A stretch of 46,779 nt of DNA. Source: Chrysochromulina parva. Lineage: Eukaryota; Haptophyta; Prymnesiales; Chrysochromulinaceae. The stretch is taken from contig PJAB01000074.1 in assembly GCA_002887195.1 (NCBI GenBank), positions 1-46,779 on the forward strand. Reading direction: 5' to 3'. The translations under genes were made by a program, and so were the position numbers. Below the pieces are notes generated by a model. The model was not told the origin of the DNA, searched no databases, and saw only the letters and a list, made by a program, of their open reading frames with translations. Below are positions 28,333-37,098 of the stretch, piece after piece. The stretch's first letter is position 1; each line of letters starts with the position of its first letter.

Positions 28333-29088
28333 TCACCGGCGCTTCGGGAGCCCCGCGAGGCTCCGCTTCTTGGCACCCTTGTCAGACGAGGCGAGCAAAT
28401 TCTGGACGCGCTCACAGAGCATACTCAGCTTGGCGTCCTCGGCCTTCTCGCCCATGCGCCGGAAGAAGGTCACGGACGCCTCGCATCGGGGCACGTCGAT
28501 TCCGAGAAGCGAGCTCGGTGTCGTGCCCGCCTCGAGCTGGTCGGCGACTGCCTGCATGATCTCGAGGTAGTTTTGACGCAGCTGGCCGAAGCTTAGGTAG
28601 GCCTTGGCCTCCTCTTCGCTGCGAATCGCATACTCCCGATTCATGCCTGTTCCAACCTCGCGGCCGTCCTTGATGAACGGCGGCGTCGGCATGATCCACC
28701 AGCTCCAGCAGCCGCTCTTTCGGCCAGCGCGAAGCTGGCGCAACGCTGCCGAGTGATCCTCGGCCTGGCGCAAAGCAAAGCGCCGCACGTTGTGCGGGTC
28801 AACGCTGGGATCGCCGAAGCTTAAGCCGCGACCGTCGCCGCCTGTCTGTCCGTACTGCATGGCACTCAAGGCGGAAACCTCCGCTGGCACTGGCACAGGC
28901 GTGGGATCGACTGCTGGCGTCGGCGGTGGCGCTGCGGGCTCAGGGCATGGTGCTGCAGGGCTGGGGAATGGCGGTGGCTGTACTGCTGGCTCGGAGCATG
29001 GCGGATCTTGTAGCACGCTGTCAAGCTCCGAGTGATGCGAACCCTCGTCCGCGTGCTCGATTATCCCCCGTGCTTGCATCGGATTCAT
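28333..29088 (-). CDS. DUF1810-domain protein with Pro-rich N-terminus
   Basis: 251 residues from the ATG at 29088 (MNPMQARGII). The first 95 residues are Pro/Ala-rich and probably disordered. The C-terminal part fits DUF1810: VRRFALRQAEDHSAALRQLR, AGRKSGCWSWWIMPTPPF, NREYAIRSEEEAKAYLSFG and CEASVTFFRRM, which parallel the family's F...Q...Y..AL.EL..G.K.SHWMW.IFPQ, Y.I.s..EA.aYL and S.TLF blocks. The family is common in bacteria and scattered in fungi and algae, with no settled function. The tail KGAKKRSLAGLPKRR is basic. The frame remains open upstream of the ATG across the divergent promoter, which is probably chance. Head-to-head with the kinase gene, 207 nt between starts. Confidence 0.7.
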   Translation of the reverse strand: MNPMQARGIIEHADEGSHHSELDSVLQDPPCSEPAVQPPPFPSPAAPCPEPAAPPPTPAVDPTPVPVPAEVSALSAMQYGQTGGDGRGLSFGDPSVDPHNVRRFALRQAEDHSAALRQLRAGRKSGCWSWWIMPTPPFIKDGREVGTGMNREYAIRSEEEAKAYLSFGQLRQNYLEIMQAVADQLEAGTTPSSLLGIDVPRCEASVTFFRRMGEKAEDAKLSMLCERVQNLLASSDKGAKKRSLAGLPKRR

Positions 29089-29295
29089 GCGGATTGCCGC
29101 GCCGTTTGCGCGGGCGGTCGGGGTTCGGCGCGAGCGCCCGGCGATTGGTGTGACAGACACAAAGTTCTGGAATGCCAAAGTGGTGCGCTTCGAAGGTGTG
29201 CACGTCACTCCACATCTGGACTGTGTCTGTACCCTGCCCTCTCTGCCTCGTGCACCGCTGCGCCGACGCTCTCGACATCGCAGAGCTGCGTGCAA
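29089..29295. promoter_or_regulatory. bidirectional promoter region, DUF1810 / kinase
   Basis: 207 nt separates two divergent start codons. A near-duplicate (gcgccgacgctctcgaca) occurs at about 29262-29279 and again at about 29334-29351, inside the kinase N-terminus. No core promoter motif recognised. Confidence 0.4.
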
Positions 29296-30225
29296 ATGCG
29301 GTTCTCTCTCCGCGAGCTGGCCGCAGCATCGGCGCCGACGCTCTCGACAGAACTGCGTGCGCGATTGGCGTCTCAGCACGCCGCGCTCGCAGCAGCTGTC
29401 GTGCCTGACGCGCTCCAGCCCGCGCGTGCTCGCTTGGAGCGCAGCTGGCTTGCTGCAAGTGCCGCTGCCGAGGACACAGCCGCACTCATGGAGATTGAGG
29501 AGGGCTCTCAAGCGGCCGTTGAGGCGCTACGAAAACTGCCAGAGGCCACTCGCAGTGGCCCGCCTAGCCAGCGATTACTACGATCCTCGTTTTCGAGTCT
29601 TATCGGCAACCGTGCCCTCGTCCAGGCACTTGCAGCAGGGGCACCGCTGATGCCAACCGCAGAGCTCAGCTCGCTGCTGCAGCATGTCATCGACGACTCG
29701 CGTGCCTTTTGCCGCGAGAAATTTGGCGACTCGCCGGAGATCAGAGTGGCCGAGATCCGAGTAGCTGGTGGCGAGGCCTCGACTCCGGCCGACTCGGTGA
29801 TGCTTGCACCGTTCGTCGCCTTCCCAGTGCATGAAATCCTCAAGAACGCGATGGGTGCGCACGTGAGGCGTGTGGGAGCGGACAAGCTGGATCAGCTCGC
29901 GCCGATAGAAGTGCGGCATGGCGTGCGAGCCGGGGTGGCCTTCGTGGGTGTCAGCGACTATGGCGGTGGGCTCACCGAGCCATCGCACGCGCTACGCTTC
30001 TTGCAGACGACGAACAAGGAGCGGGAAGCCACGTACACGTACTCTCGCGCCTTCGGCTCTGCCTTCGAGGGGCTTGGGGTCGGGTTACCCCTCGCGGCGC
30101 TGCACGCGCGCTACCTCAACGGCAAGCTCTTCCTCAACGCCGTCCCCAACGGCGTCCACGCAGCATTCACCTTCGACGTGACGGGTAACAGTCGAGAGCC
30201 CGAGGACGAGACTCCCACCGATTGA
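29296..30225 (+). CDS. PDK/BCKDK-like mitochondrial protein kinase
   Basis: About 309 residues from the ATG at 29296 (MRFSLRELAAASAP); the frame is open further upstream. The GHKL ATPase core is clear: N-box FPVHEILKNAMGAHVRR, G1 box SDYGGGL and G2 box GLGVGLPLAALHARYLNG, the last typical of pyruvate dehydrogenase and branched-chain ketoacid dehydrogenase kinases. The four-helix N-terminal domain is short but has LLRSSFSSLIGNRALVQAL in place of the family's RisiRmLi.QH. At about 310 residues it is shorter than the usual 380-430 and lacks part of the lipoyl-binding region, so a 5' exon may be missing. Family members phosphorylate and switch off mitochondrial 2-oxoacid dehydrogenases; the target is inferred. 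Confidence 0.8.
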   Translation: MRFSLRELAAASAPTLSTELRARLASQHAALAAAVVPDALQPARARLERSWLAASAAAEDTAALMEIEEGSQAAVEALRKLPEATRSGPPSQRLLRSSFSSLIGNRALVQALAAGAPLMPTAELSSLLQHVIDDSRAFCREKFGDSPEIRVAEIRVAGGEASTPADSVMLAPFVAFPVHEILKNAMGAHVRRVGADKLDQLAPIEVRHGVRAGVAFVGVSDYGGGLTEPSHALRFLQTTNKEREATYTYSRAFGSAFEGLGVGLPLAALHARYLNGKLFLNAVPNGVHAAFTFDVTGNSREPEDETPTD

Positions 30226-30605
30226 AACTCTGAGGCCATCATAGCGCGCTTTATGCTCGCCAAGATGATATACATATAGATTCAAACGAGTACTGAAACG
30301 CGCGTTTTTTCCGCGTCGCACGGTCGGTGCTGTCCCCGCGGTCGCCCGCCCGCGCCCCCGCCCCGGTCTGTCGGGGTCGGAGGGAGGGTGCTGTCATGGG
30401 TGCTGGTGGAGCTGCTGATGAGGCTTTTCCCCTCTCTCGGGCTCAGCTATCGTAACGTATACCTGAGAGTGGACTAGTGATCTTATCTACGCTGCACGGA
30501 CTAGTGTAGGTGCCGTGCCTTCAGAGAGTTGAGTACACTGTGCTACAGCTGACCTGTGGTGTTTTGGTGTGTGCTCTACCTTACCCTTCGTGCATGTTGT
30601 CAACG
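30226..30605. other. convergent intergenic gap
   Basis: Between the 3' ends of the kinase and the histone-fold gene. No gene seen. A short T-run flanked by CG-rich arms (cgcgcgttttttccgcg) is at about 30299-30315. Confidence 0.4.
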
Positions 30606-31265
30606 TCATGTGTCATCAATACGACATAGGAAGGCGTCGCGCAAATGCACCGGCGCGCCTATCCTCGCTGAGCTCGAGGGCCCTGCTGAGCTGGATGATT
30701 GAGCGACAGAGGTGGTAGTCAACGGGTTGGTTACCGGAGGCTTTGCGCTGCCGCTCTGGTCGATCGGTACGCGCCAATCGCATTCCCCGAAGCCCTCGAG
30801 CAGAGCGAGCGCGTGCTCAATGGCCTCTGCATTATTGCTCTTCAAGTGCCCGGCGAGCTTGTCGACGTGCTCCAGGATTCCATCCCGTCCCTGAGGGGGA
30901 GGGGCGCCACCTTGCAGCCTTGCAAGCACCCTGCGCACATCGCCCTCCTCGGTAGTGGCCGTTGCGGTTGCACGTGAATCTGCGGTGCGAAGCTCGCTCG
31001 CAAGCTTGGCGACCTCGGCGGCGAACACGCCGACGATGTGCTTGAGCGCGGCCTCGCACGATTCGGTGGCAAGCCGTCCATCACCATACCGCCGAATGAA
31101 GCGGCCGACACGCGAAGATCCCGCCGAGCGCCGCTTACGACTGGCGGCGGATTTCGAGGTGGAACCTGACGATGTGGCCGCGGGCTTGTACGGCCGGATA
31201 TTCGCGATCGCAGCCGGCGTCGGGCGGAAGCGCTTGGGCGGCGAGGACTTCGAAGGCGACGGCAT
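30606..31265 (-). CDS. divergent histone-fold protein
   Basis: 219 residues from the ATG at 31265 (MPSPSKSSPPKRFRPTPAAI). A basic Ser/Pro/Lys tail of about 50 residues leads to a helical region with the histone-fold pattern: RRSAGSSRVGRFIRRYGDGR, then the long median helix CEAALKHIVGVFAAEVAKLA, SELRTADSRATA and the short EEGDVRRVLARL that matches helix 3 (DxxxAL). Spacing is closest to H2A/H2B or to CENP/TAF/NF-Y-type folds. No core-histone signature sequence is present, so it is not a canonical histone. The C-terminal 80 residues are Ser-rich with a short helical segment (LAGHLKSNNAEAIEHALALL). A chromatin or kinetochore role is inference from the fold pattern only. Confidence 0.55.
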   Translation of the reverse strand: MPSPSKSSPPKRFRPTPAAIANIRPYKPAATSSGSTSKSAASRKRRSAGSSRVGRFIRRYGDGRLATESCEAALKHIVGVFAAEVAKLASELRTADSRATATATTEEGDVRRVLARLQGGAPPPQGRDGILEHVDKLAGHLKSNNAEAIEHALALLEGFGECDWRVPIDQSGSAKPPVTNPLTTTSVAQSSSSAGPSSSARIGAPVHLRDAFLCRIDDT

Positions 31266-31563
31266 CGCCAAGAGTGAAAGGAGAGCGTGTGAATTGGCCT
31301 GTTAATTCGGTTTGTTTTCTTGGCCTCGGAGAATTTCTGAGAGGTCACGCCGGATGAAGCAGGATGAATTGGATGATGGATGTGGACCTTTCGGTCGGCT
31401 TAGATCTGGTGACGATTGAGCGATTCGTGTGAGTCTTGTGAATTGACTTATTGTGAGTAAGAGCCGACAATTACGAAAATGCACTGTTGCGATGCGCGAT
31501 CACTTCCGATCACTCGAGACTTCCTGCTTCAATGCCATATAGCGCAAGTTTCTGCACCCGGAC
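31266..31563. other. intergenic gap before sideroflexin 3' end
   Basis: Just under 300 nt; 5' flank of the histone-fold gene. No feature recognised. Confidence 0.35.
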
Positions 31564-32646
31564 TCACATGCCTTTGCTCGCGAAAACCTGCTTGATGGGG
31601 TTTCCGGCCTTGGTCTTCAGTCCCTGGAACTCAGGTTCGAGGCCTGCCACGTCGAGCTCCATCTTGAGCGGCTGCAGCGCGAGGGCCGCAGGCAGGCCGA
31701 CGGACATACAGGCCGTGATCACGACGAGCTCAAGGATGAGGGCCGGCGACGAGCCTGCTGCGATAGCGCCGGAGCCAGTGACGATCTTCATCAATATGGG
31801 CGGGATGACGAGTGGGAAGATAGGCAGGAAGCACGAGCGCGTGGTGATGGTCTGGAAGACGGCGATCTTGCCCGCAGCAATCGAGCGGCCAAGGACGTTG
31901 CCGTCGGCGTCCGAGACGTAGATGCCGTTTTGAATCTCATCCATCCGCGTGAAGCCGACATTGCAAGAGCCCGCAGTGATCACGGCAAAGTAGGGCACGA
32001 AAGGGCCGAGCGATGCCAGCGCGGGGAAGGTGCGCATGAGCGCGGGCAGCACGAACGCGCCAATGCCGCAGGCCGACGTCACGGCAAGCACGTAGCTCTG
32101 AAGGAGAGGGCCCATCTCGACCGTCGGGCCCGCGCGGTTGACGTAGTTGTTGAAGACGTTGTATGTTTGGTTGGCCCACTGCCAGAAGAGCGTCGCAGCG
32201 GTGCTCTTGCTCATCAGCAGCCCCGCAGCGATTGGCACGTTGGCCGGCACGAACATGCTCATGCGCCCAAAGATGTTCATCTTCTCGCCCGTCGGTGCAT
32301 GGATGATAGCACCCACAATTCGCTGCGCGTCCCACATGTCCGCGTCACTCAAGCCCGGAGGCATCTTCCCAAGCTTCTTGTACTCAGCCAGCTTCGACTG
32401 CGCTGCGGCGAGATCCACGTCCGTTATCAGCAGCGTCCGCATGTCGATCAGCTCCTGAATCTTCGTGAAGCGTCCCTTGAAGGTGGTCTGGTCGTATTGT
32501 TCGCCACCAAGCACGAATGAAGGCACCGCTGCCGGCGCCGGCTCGCACAATGCAATGCTGGCGACGCCCGCGGAGCAGGTGCCGGTCACGGCGATGGCCG
32601 CACGGCGCGTGAGCGCGCCATTGCTGAAGAGCGCCGAGCGCAGCAT
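31564..32646 (-). CDS. sideroflexin (mitochondrial amino-acid carrier)
   Basis: 360 residues from the ATG at 32646 (MLRSALFSNGAL); the preceding in-frame GTG is unlikely to be the start. The N-terminal 35 residues are Arg/Ala/Ser-rich, consistent with mitochondrial targeting. Family features: YDQTTFKGRFTKIQELIDMR, the motif IHAPTGEKMNIFGRMSMFVP (family HPDTGEk...RMS...P.N), NQTYNVFNNYVNRA (QS.NA..NY.NRN in animals), AGSCNVGFTRMDEIQNGI (A.a.N...mR..E...Gi) and TRSCFLPIFPLVIPPILM. Sideroflexins are multi-pass inner-membrane proteins; animal SFXN1 imports serine for one-carbon metabolism. Substrate here is inferred. No intron needed. Confidence 0.92.
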   Translation of the reverse strand: MLRSALFSNGALTRRAAIAVTGTCSAGVASIALCEPAPAAVPSFVLGGEQYDQTTFKGRFTKIQELIDMRTLLITDVDLAAAQSKLAEYKKLGKMPPGLSDADMWDAQRIVGAIIHAPTGEKMNIFGRMSMFVPANVPIAAGLLMSKSTAATLFWQWANQTYNVFNNYVNRAGPTVEMGPLLQSYVLAVTSACGIGAFVLPALMRTFPALASLGPFVPYFAVITAGSCNVGFTRMDEIQNGIYVSDADGNVLGRSIAAGKIAVFQTITTRSCFLPIFPLVIPPILMKIVTGSGAIAAGSSPALILELVVITACMSVGLPAALALQPLKMELDVAGLEPEFQGLKTKAGNPIKQVFASKGM

Positions 32647-34258
32647 GAGGGAGCGTCTCCACCGCACGCGAGCCGTAGCCAGCCGTTTCGAGCTTCGCCG
32701 CGACAGCGCGCGATGGCGTTTGTCGGCTTGCTGAGGGCCGCGCTCCGGCGCGGCGCGAGGCCGTGTTCCGGCTATCCTCGTCTCTCATGCTAGTCGCGGC
32801 TGCGTTCGCGCGAGGCGCGTGCGCTTTGTGCCATCATGTGCGCGTGCGTGCGCTTGGTGCCATCTTGTGCGCGTGGCAGCTTGCAAACCTTGTTGTTGCC
32901 GTCAATCGGATCACCGTTCTCCGTCACCGCGTGCGCTTCGCAGGCGTGACGACAGCACGTGGAGCATGCCGCGACGGGCGCCATCAGAAGTCGCCCGGCT
33001 TTTCATCGTACGCTTCAACATGCTACAGAACCTAACTTCACATTCGTACACGGTCTCCGGCGCGGCTCTTCTGGCGGTTTCGTGATCGTGATCGCATCTC
33101 TGTTCGCCGCCGCCACCGTCACCGCCGCCATCGCCGCCTCCGCCTCCGCCCAGAACCAAAACGCAACAGAGTCCGCGCGAGCCGCCGTCTGCGCCATATG
33201 GGAACACCGAACTGCTATGCGGGTACAATTACGACATAATCGGGTAGTTAGAGTTAAGACATACGGGTACGCACAGTACGGCGAGGCCCGGTACTAAATA
33301 TTCGAACCCTTTCAGCCGTACCGGGACACCTACGCGGTAATCTATCTATACTGCGACCGATTATCAGATGCATTCGACACCTGGACGCCTGCAGCATGAC
33401 CATCTGCACACTGCTGTAGATGGCCATGGTGACTGACGACACTCGGCGACAGAAATGCATGACACTGATTGCAAACTGGTGGATGGGCGCCGTCAGTAGC
33501 CGTCAGAAGCGAAAACTGTCGATTCAATCTGCGACGCCTGAGCCAGAACGCGCTGGTAAGGGCACGTGGAGGATGCTCCGCTCGCTCTCACTCCGCAGCA
33601 CGCCCGGCTGCCACGGCGAATCGGCACGGCCGAGCGTGCAGCACGCTGCGCGTGCACGCCAAGCTAGCGATGGCTTCCTGCCCTGATGGTAGCCTCGAGA
33701 TCTGGCCTGTGACAGGCAGCACAGTCACGTCGGCACGAGCGGTCACGGTGAGGAGGCTCTTGGGATAGGAAAAGGTGCGAGAAGCACGCGTGGCAGCGCG
33801 GCGTGGCAGCGGCACCTAAAGGTAAAGCACGCGCGCCTCGTCCTCGGCGCGCTGCGCAGCCCAAGGCAGATCTTCCTTCTCTGTGAAGATCAGCCTCCGG
33901 AGGGATTGAGGTTTTACGGTGGCTGCACGGTGACCATGGTGACTGCGCGAGCGCGCGCGCTGGCTATGGCGTGCGTCGGTGGGTCCGGCCGGCCGGGGCG
34001 CGCGTCGGTGGGCGATTTACTGCGTTGCAGCGCGCGCGAGGGCGAGCGGAAGAGAGAAGCTTCGCCGCGACAACGACATTTTTGGCTACGGCTCGCGAGC
34101 GGAAGAGACGAGATCTCACGAGCGAGATACACGTACATGTACCGGTAAAAAGACACCGGGGGAGGTACACTCGAGACTAAGAAAAAGAAATGAAAAGTGA
34201 AACGGTTTCGTCATACTTGTCACTCCGACGACGAGGCTGGTCGCCCACGCCGTCCCGC
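32647..34258. other. long divergent gap, no gene recognised
   Basis: 1.6 kb between the starts of sideroflexin (minus) and PARN (plus). Several short open frames exist, but none shows a domain or convincing composition. A (CCGCCGYCA)-like simple repeat lies at 33098-33150. The AT-rich part at 33220-33420 may be regulatory. Confidence 0.4.
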
Positions 34259-36199
34259 ATGGACGTCACCCGCGAAAACTTCTCGGCTGCGGTCGATGCA
34301 CTCGAGGCTCTGCTCCCGACGGCAGAATTCGTCGCCATCGATGAGGAGATGACGGGGATCATGCTCGACAAATCAACGGCGCCGCACGCAGGCGACACCC
34401 TCGAGACGCGCTACCAGAAGATGAAGCGGGTGACCCATGAGTTCAACCTCATTCAGGTCGGCATGTGCCTCTACCATCGCGAAGAAGGCAAGCTGGTTGC
34501 GCGCCCCTTCAATTTTTACGTGCTGCCGGACGCGAAAAGCGCTTGCGCGCGCCTCACGATGCACGTGTCCACCGCCGAGTTCCACAAAACCAACGGACTG
34601 AACTTCAACACCTGGCTCTGTCAGGGGATCCCCTTCCTGAGCTCTGCGGAGTTCGATGCTCTCGAATCGAAGCTCGACGATGACGCCGATGAGGCGGCGC
34701 CAGCGAGCCGTATCGAGCTCACACGGCCAGCCGACAAGCAGTTCGTCGCGAACGCGCTCGCGAGCATCGCGGCGTGGCTCCCCGGGAGCAGCGAAGGCGA
34801 GGGTGGAATGTACGAGCTCGTGCTTCCGGAGTGCAACGCGTTCCTACGCAAGGCGCTCTTCGAGCTGCTGCAGCAGCAATACCCGGAGCTCACCGCCGAG
34901 TCGCGCGCACTGCCGGAAGCGCCCGAATGGAAGAAGCAGCTCGTGATCGTGAGGCTTAGTGAGGAGGAGCGGGCAGCGCGCAAGGCGGAGCGGCGGGCGG
35001 CGAAGCTCGAGAAGCTGCGCGAGCGCGCCGGCTTTCTGCGTGTCTGGCGCCTCCTGACCGCCGCGCGCAAGCCGATCGTCGGCCACAACCTGACGTACGA
35101 CCTACTCTTCCTCATGTCTCATTTCCACAGAAGCCCCCTGCCGAGCACGCTGGCAGAGTGTAAGGCGACGCTGCACGAGCTCTTCCCCAGTGTGTGGGAC
35201 ACAAAGCTCGTGGCGATGCAGAGCGGCCGGTACGCCGACACGATGCTCGCCAAGCTGCACGAGGCGCTCGTCAGCTCTGCGGGAGTCAGCGCTGTGCCTC
35301 TCGCCGCGGGCTTCGAATCCTACGAGGGCGCTGAGCGGTGTCATGAGGCCGGGTACGACGCCTACCTGACCGGCGTGGCTCACGCGGCTCTGGTGCAGCT
35401 CGGCCACGCGACGGCCGAGCGGTGCAACCTGTGCTACATGATGCGCTCGCTTTCCATCCTCAACCTCGATCCAGCAGGTGAAGACCCCAGCACGGAGAGT
35501 GGTCTCGTGCTGCACCTCTCTTTCAACCTGTTGACGACAACGGCGGATCTGATGGCGCTCATGCAGCCGCTCGTGAAATCAGCCACGCTTTGGGCGGCGG
35601 CGGGAATGCCCGCTGTACCCGCCGCCGCCGCCGCCGCCGCCGTACCGGTCGACCCGGCCGACTCGCCTGCGACCGCGCCTCGTGCAGCTCCGCCGCCGCC
35701 TGCCGTCTCGATTCGTTGGATCGACGACCACTCCGCCTTCGCTGTGCTGCCGGAGGGCGTCGTGATGGGCGCGAGCGAGATGCGACTGATCAACGACCAA
35801 GGCAGCAGCCTCGGGATGAGAGCGCAGACCTTTGGCCAGTGGCGGCAGGGGCAGGTTGACCTGGAGGCGCCAGGGGCAGGTAGACAGGGGCAGGTAGACC
35901 TGGTGGCGCAGGCAGCAGCTGCGCCGGCTGCCGCAGCCCGCGCGCCGCTGGCCGTCGAGGGCGCTGCGACCCTCTCTCAAGCGCCGTCTCAAGCGCCGCC
36001 ACCGGATCTGCGCGAGGTGATCTCAGCGTCGAAACTGGCTAAGTCGCCCTTGGGCCGATCGCTCAAGGAGACGGCCGAGCAAGGCGCGTCGAGGGGCGCG
36101 AAGAGGTCCCGTGCCGAAGCGTCACCGGCGGCGGCTTCAAGCGACGGGGAGGCGCCGCGGCGCTTGCTGCGATCGGGTTCGGCGTCCAAGAGCCCCTGA
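34259..36199 (+). CDS. PARN: poly(A)-specific ribonuclease PARN
   Basis: 646 residues from the ATG at 34259 (MDVTRENF); an in-frame ATG at 34190 would add 23 residues. DEDD-family 3' exonuclease with all catalytic residues: D28 and E30 in FVAIDEEMTG, D281 in HNLTYDLLFLM, and H362 with D367 in CHEAGYDAYLTG. The first two fall at the same numbers as in human PARN. TRYQKMKRVTHEFNLIQVGM and FNFYVLP are typical. The nested R3H-like region lies at about 150-260 with EWKKQLVIVRLSEEERAARK. The C-terminal 200 residues are low-complexity Ala/Pro/Gln with a repeated Gln-rich stretch (RQGQVDL twice) and a basic end. It deadenylates mRNA and trims noncoding RNAs in nucleus and cytosol. Confidence 0.93.
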   Translation: MDVTRENFSAAVDALEALLPTAEFVAIDEEMTGIMLDKSTAPHAGDTLETRYQKMKRVTHEFNLIQVGMCLYHREEGKLVARPFNFYVLPDAKSACARLTMHVSTAEFHKTNGLNFNTWLCQGIPFLSSAEFDALESKLDDDADEAAPASRIELTRPADKQFVANALASIAAWLPGSSEGEGGMYELVLPECNAFLRKALFELLQQQYPELTAESRALPEAPEWKKQLVIVRLSEEERAARKAERRAAKLEKLRERAGFLRVWRLLTAARKPIVGHNLTYDLLFLMSHFHRSPLPSTLAECKATLHELFPSVWDTKLVAMQSGRYADTMLAKLHEALVSSAGVSAVPLAAGFESYEGAERCHEAGYDAYLTGVAHAALVQLGHATAERCNLCYMMRSLSILNLDPAGEDPSTESGLVLHLSFNLLTTTADLMALMQPLVKSATLWAAAGMPAVPAAAAAAAVPVDPADSPATAPRAAPPPPAVSIRWIDDHSAFAVLPEGVVMGASEMRLINDQGSSLGMRAQTFGQWRQGQVDLEAPGAGRQGQVDLVAQAAAAPAAAARAPLAVEGAATLSQAPSQAPPPDLREVISASKLAKSPLGRSLKETAEQGASRGAKRSRAEASPAAASSDGEAPRRLLRSGSASKSP

Positions 36200-37098
36200 G
36201 ACCGGAGTCAAGGGCCTCGAGAGAGCTAACAGGACTACAGGAGAGAGCTGCGGGCCATACAATATACTGCAGGCGGGTCGACAGGCGGGCGGGCATGGCG
36301 CATGTGTGCATCGGGCCATCGCACCCATGCGTACTAACCGTACTCGAGTATATTCATGGTTTCACCACCCTGTTTGCACCCATGTCCCATCACCGTTACC
36401 GGGGCGGCCGTTCATGGTCCGAAGCGTGTGCGGCGCGCCGAGACGGCGAATGCGTGTCCGCGGTTGTGTCCCGGATCCCGACCGAGTCCCGGGGAGCGAC
36501 CCGGCGTTGTTGCAACGTGGTCGCGGGGACCGCGACGCGAAACCTGACTACAAGCCTGACTAAACCTGACTGACTCGCACTGACTGGGGTCCGGATTCAG
36601 AATTCACGCGCGCGGTTTCGTACCGGAAGCACATGAATTCACTAGCCGAACATCTCTAACATCTCGATACTGCATACTCGTACGCTCCACACCTCTTTGC
36701 GGCCGCCTTTCGTTCACACATGCTGTCCATGATGCTGTCCCCGCACCCCGGGGTTATTCGAGACCCCGCCCGCACGATTTAAACATAATACAAGGGTCCG
36801 TTTCAAAAACCGTCGGCGGTGGCGATCGTCGGCGGTAACCGTGCCAGCAAGGGCCGCGGGCTTGCTGGCGGCGGCCTCTTCTGAGTCGGCCGCGGCCGCC
36901 GGGGGAGGGGCAAGAGGGGAGGGGGTTCGGTGCTCGGCCCCGGGGTCGGCTCCGCGGTCGTGCGTGTGCGTTGGTGGGTCGGGGTGATCCGTTTGCCCTT
37001 TGTCCCGTGCGTCGGCGCCCCCCTTTGTCTTTTTACATGTTCAAAAACACCGGGGGTGCAGACGAAGAGGGGAAGAGCGCAGCTGAAGAGCGAATCCC
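36200..37098. other. intergenic gap
   Basis: Between PARN and the channel gene. No gene recognised. Several cctgact repeats occur at 36543-36584 and a very G-rich tract at about 36890-36930. Promoter of the channel gene is expected near 37000. Confidence 0.4.

Noticed and set aside
29089..29511. N-terminal extension of the DUF1810 frame upstream of 29088
   Set aside because: It would overlap the kinase gene and is Arg/Cys-rich with no domain. The ATG at 29088 is a better start.
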